In this document: positions 60,627-64,000 of the stretch, piece after piece
Layout: every line of letters begins with the position of its first letter
Position numbering within the stretch: position 1 is the stretch's first letter
Assembly (NCBI GenBank): GCA_027051905.1
Contig: JALUGO010000009.1
Span: 62,001-126,000, forward strand
Direction: 5' to 3'
Source: Desulfurobacteriaceae bacterium
GTDB lineage: Bacteria; Aquificota; Aquificia; Desulfurobacteriales; Desulfurobacteriaceae
DNA: 64,000 nt
The notes under the pieces: model-generated
Told to the model about the DNA's origin: nothing
Database searches by the model: none
Seen by the model: the letters and a program-made list of their open reading frames with translations, nothing else
Program-made: the position numbers and the translations under genes

Positions 60627-61790
60627 ATGAACAGCAGGATAAAGCAGCTTAAAGCTTACCCGATGGATAGGCTAAACCGGGCAAAGGAGGAGCTCCGCCG
60701 GAAAGGTATTAAGATTTACGACTTCGGAACCGGCGACCCGAAGGAGCCAACAGACGAGAGGATAAGGAGAGCTCTTATAGAGACGGTTCCGAAAGTGAGC
60801 CAGTACCCGACGGTTAAGGGAAGGAGGGAGCTCCGCCAGGCTATATCAGGCTGGTTTGAGAAACGGTTTGGAGTTTCGTTAGATCCGGATAGAGAGGTAA
60901 TCCCAACTGCAGGCTCAAAGGAAGCTATTTTCCACTTTCCCTTAGTTTTCATTGATACAGACTCAGAAAAGAGAAAGGTTATCTTTGGAACCCCGGCCTA
61001 TCCCGTTTACGAAAGGGGAACACTCTTTGCCGGAGGAGACCCCTACCCTGTGGAGCTCAAGTATGAAGACAGGTTTCTCTTAAGACTTGACAGGGTTCCA
61101 AAATCGGTTTTAGAGGAAACGGCAATCGTCTGGATAAACTACCCTCACAACCCAACAGGGGCCGTTGCGCCCCTTTCATACTTGGAAGAGGTTTACGGTA
61201 TATGCCGGGAACACAACATCATCCTCTGCTCAGACGAGTGCTACACTGAAATCTACTTCAAAGAGCCGCCCCATTCGGCATTAGAAGTTGGAAAAGAAGG
61301 AGTTGTCATTTTCCATTCACTCTCAAAGAGGAGCGGAATGACAGGCTACAGGTCTGGTTTTGTTGCCGGAGACGAGAGGATTGTTCAGGAATATTTGAAA
61401 TACCGCTCCTCTTTCGGCGTAGCTTCTCAAGAGTTTGTCCAGAAGGCGGCAGAGGTTGCCTGGAGCGACGAGGAGCACGTTGAGAAGAGGAGAAAGATAT
61501 TCAAGGAGAAGGCAGAAATCTTTGACAGGTTTTTCCGGGAAATAGGCCTTGAGTTCCTGCCTGTTGAAGCAACGTTCTACTTCTGGGTAAAGCTTCCTGA
61601 AGGTGTAAGCGGAGAGGAGTATGCACTTCACTTACTAAACTACGGAATCGTCATCTCTCCGGGAGAGTTCTTCGGAAAAGGGGGAAAAGGGTTTTTCAGA
61701 ATAGCCCTCGTTCCAACGCCAGATGAGTGCAGAGAGGCCGTTAAAGTCTGGAGAAAAGCCCACAAAAAGTTTATGGAGAAGAGGCGTTGA
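60627..61790 (+). CDS. PLP-dependent aminotransferase, probable succinyldiaminopimelate transaminase (DapC-like)
   Basis: 387 residues, class I/II fold. KQLKAYPMDRLNRAKEELR opens as in DapC; TAGSKEAIFHFPLVF, NYPHNPTGAVAPLSYLEEVY and the PLP lysine in FHSLSKRSGMTGYRSGF (about residue 232) are seen. Best fit is the DapC-type enzyme of lysine/peptidoglycan synthesis, but LL-diaminopimelate or other amino acid transaminases share these motifs. The stop overlaps the exbD start. Confidence 0.8.
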   Translation: MNSRIKQLKAYPMDRLNRAKEELRRKGIKIYDFGTGDPKEPTDERIRRALIETVPKVSQYPTVKGRRELRQAISGWFEKRFGVSLDPDREVIPTAGSKEAIFHFPLVFIDTDSEKRKVIFGTPAYPVYERGTLFAGGDPYPVELKYEDRFLLRLDRVPKSVLEETAIVWINYPHNPTGAVAPLSYLEEVYGICREHNIILCSDECYTEIYFKEPPHSALEVGKEGVVIFHSLSKRSGMTGYRSGFVAGDERIVQEYLKYRSSFGVASQEFVQKAAEVAWSDEEHVEKRRKIFKEKAEIFDRFFREIGLEFLPVEATFYFWVKLPEGVSGEEYALHLLNYGIVISPGEFFGKGGKGFFRIALVPTPDECREAVKVWRKAHKKFMEKRR

Positions 61791-62168
61791 GGATAAGGGA
61801 AAACAAAAAAGGACTGATTGCGGACATTAACCTATCTCCCATTTTAGACCTCTCTCTGATGCTCGTTATCTTCCTTGCCGTTACAACAGAGTTTATATCG
61901 GGAGGAGAGATAAAGGTTCAGGTTCCAAAGGGGGGAGCTCCCCTAAGCCAATCGGAAGAGCCCGTAAAGATAATCGTTGATAAGTGGGGAAGAATTTACT
62001 ACAAAGGGAAACTTTACAAAGACCCGTTAGAGCTGGTTAAAGTTCTGCCTAAAAACGGCAAAATTTTCATAAAGGCCGATAAGGAAACACCTTACAAATT
62101 CGTTTTTACCCTGTTAGATACCCTCAGGCAGTCTGGGATAAAGAAGGTCTCCCTTGTGGGGCAGAGAG

Positions 62169-62176
<8 letters not shown>
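61787..62176 (+). CDS. ExbD/TolR-type proton-motive-force transducer
   Basis: 129 residues. N-terminal anchor LIADINLSPILDLSLMLVIFLAVTTEF with the conserved membrane Asp (in PILD), then a short periplasmic domain (IKVQVPKGGAP ... VKIIVDKWGRIYYKGKLY ... IKADKETPYKFVFTLLDTLRQSGIKKVSLV). It works with an ExbB/TolQ partner that is not in the window. TTG start overlapping the aminotransferase stop by 4 bp. Confidence 0.88.
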
Positions 62177-63910
<1,734 letters not shown>

Positions 63911-63915
63911 CCACC

Positions 63916-63936
63916 GGGGGCTTTGCCCCCTTTCCC
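63916..63936 (+). terminator. Rho-independent-type terminator after eno
   Basis: Stem GGGGGC (63916-63921) with GCCCCC (63925-63930), three-base loop, followed by TTTCCC. It starts 6 bp after the eno stop codon. Confidence 0.75.
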
Positions 63937-63984
63937 TCTCTTTCCTAAATTTCCCTACCAAAATTTCCAAAAGGAGGTTCTATT

Positions 63985-64000
63985 TTGGAATTCAGGAAAA
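63985..64000 (+). CDS. Start of a further gene cut by the window edge
   Basis: TTG at 63985 is preceded by AAAGGAGG at 7-bp spacing and the frame is open to the end (about five codons, L/M-E-F-R-K). Given how common TTG starts are here, this is probably a gene start, but nothing can be said about the product. Confidence 0.35.

Overview
The window reads as a gene-dense chromosome segment of a thermophilic, anaerobic, chemolithoautotrophic bacterium, most likely Aquificota and probably Desulfurobacteriaceae (Thermovibrio/Desulfurobacterium-like). This placement is an inference from gene content: reductive TCA-type enzymes (a four-subunit 2-oxoglutarate:ferredoxin oxidoreductase next to succinyl-CoA synthetase, and a four-subunit pyruvate:ferredoxin oxidoreductase), an octaheme hydroxylamine-oxidoreductase-like cytochrome, and protein sequences rich in K, E and R. 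No stretch over 300 bp lacks a gene. There is no CRISPR array, rRNA operon, integrase or insertion sequence. One tRNA gene (tRNA-Pro, CGG) is present. Non-ATG starts (TTG, GTG) are common and are noted where they decide a start.

Layout. 1-5181 (+): end of prfA, an octaheme cytochrome behind a leader that can hide its ribosome binding site, a radical SAM heme-type enzyme, hemE and a membrane-anchored protein of unknown function. 5178-8645 (-): two nif-type ferredoxins in one reading frame split by a UGA, an NtrC-like activator, an NtrB-like kinase and a small unknown. 8746-16670 (-): an AT-rich Tat-lipoprotein with a toxin-like region, then rlmB, gspG, a DUF4911-like protein, a RACo-like corrinoid-protein activator, a HEPN fragment, ilvE, lgt and murJ. 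16686-21980 (+): trkA, trkH, thiD, lepA. 22004-23125 (-): a Uma2 protein and hpf. 23187-25148 (+): a tRNA-thiolation-like PP-loop enzyme and two universal stress proteins. 25181-30923 (-): an AT-rich membrane protein, a frameshifted lipoprotein, bioA and a large LamG/PA14/OmpA envelope protein. 30963-36462 (-): thioesterase, then sucC-sucD-korDABC. 36534-44980 (-): a c-di-GMP signalling pair, a GlcF-like Fe-S protein behind a Fur-like box, and ppiD-yicC-gmk-uma2-rpoZ-pyrK. 45058-46311 (+): TPR protein. 46298-47395 (-): hflX. 47471-53558 (+): ybaB-recR-porCDAB-roadblock-mglA-bioB-tRNA-Pro. 53537-55578 (-): a second HD-GYP protein and a frameshifted ferritin-like gene. 55726-63910 (+): an NDP-forming acyl-CoA synthetase with a third 2-oxoacid oxidoreductase, bcp, an aminotransferase, exbD, tsaE and eno.

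How the genes work together. SucCD plus KorDABC would take succinate to 2-oxoglutarate, and PorCDAB would take acetyl-CoA to pyruvate, both with reduced ferredoxin. These are the two ferredoxin-dependent carboxylations of the reductive TCA cycle. The third oxidoreductase and its acyl-CoA synthetase instead look like an ATP-yielding 2-oxoacid or amino-acid module. The cytochrome and heme genes fit anaerobic nitrogen respiration.

The main things to look at again: (i) the palindrome GGAGCTCC occurs about 40 times in all reading frames; (ii) the octaheme cytochrome mRNA can form a 10-bp stem that covers its Shine-Dalgarno; (iii) two ferredoxin modules are separated by one UGA followed by a hairpin; (iv) two genes carry +1 frameshifts at T4 and A8 runs; (v) an HD-GYP gene ends inside the antisense strand of tRNA-Pro; (vi) the acyl-CoA synthetase has its domains in swapped order.
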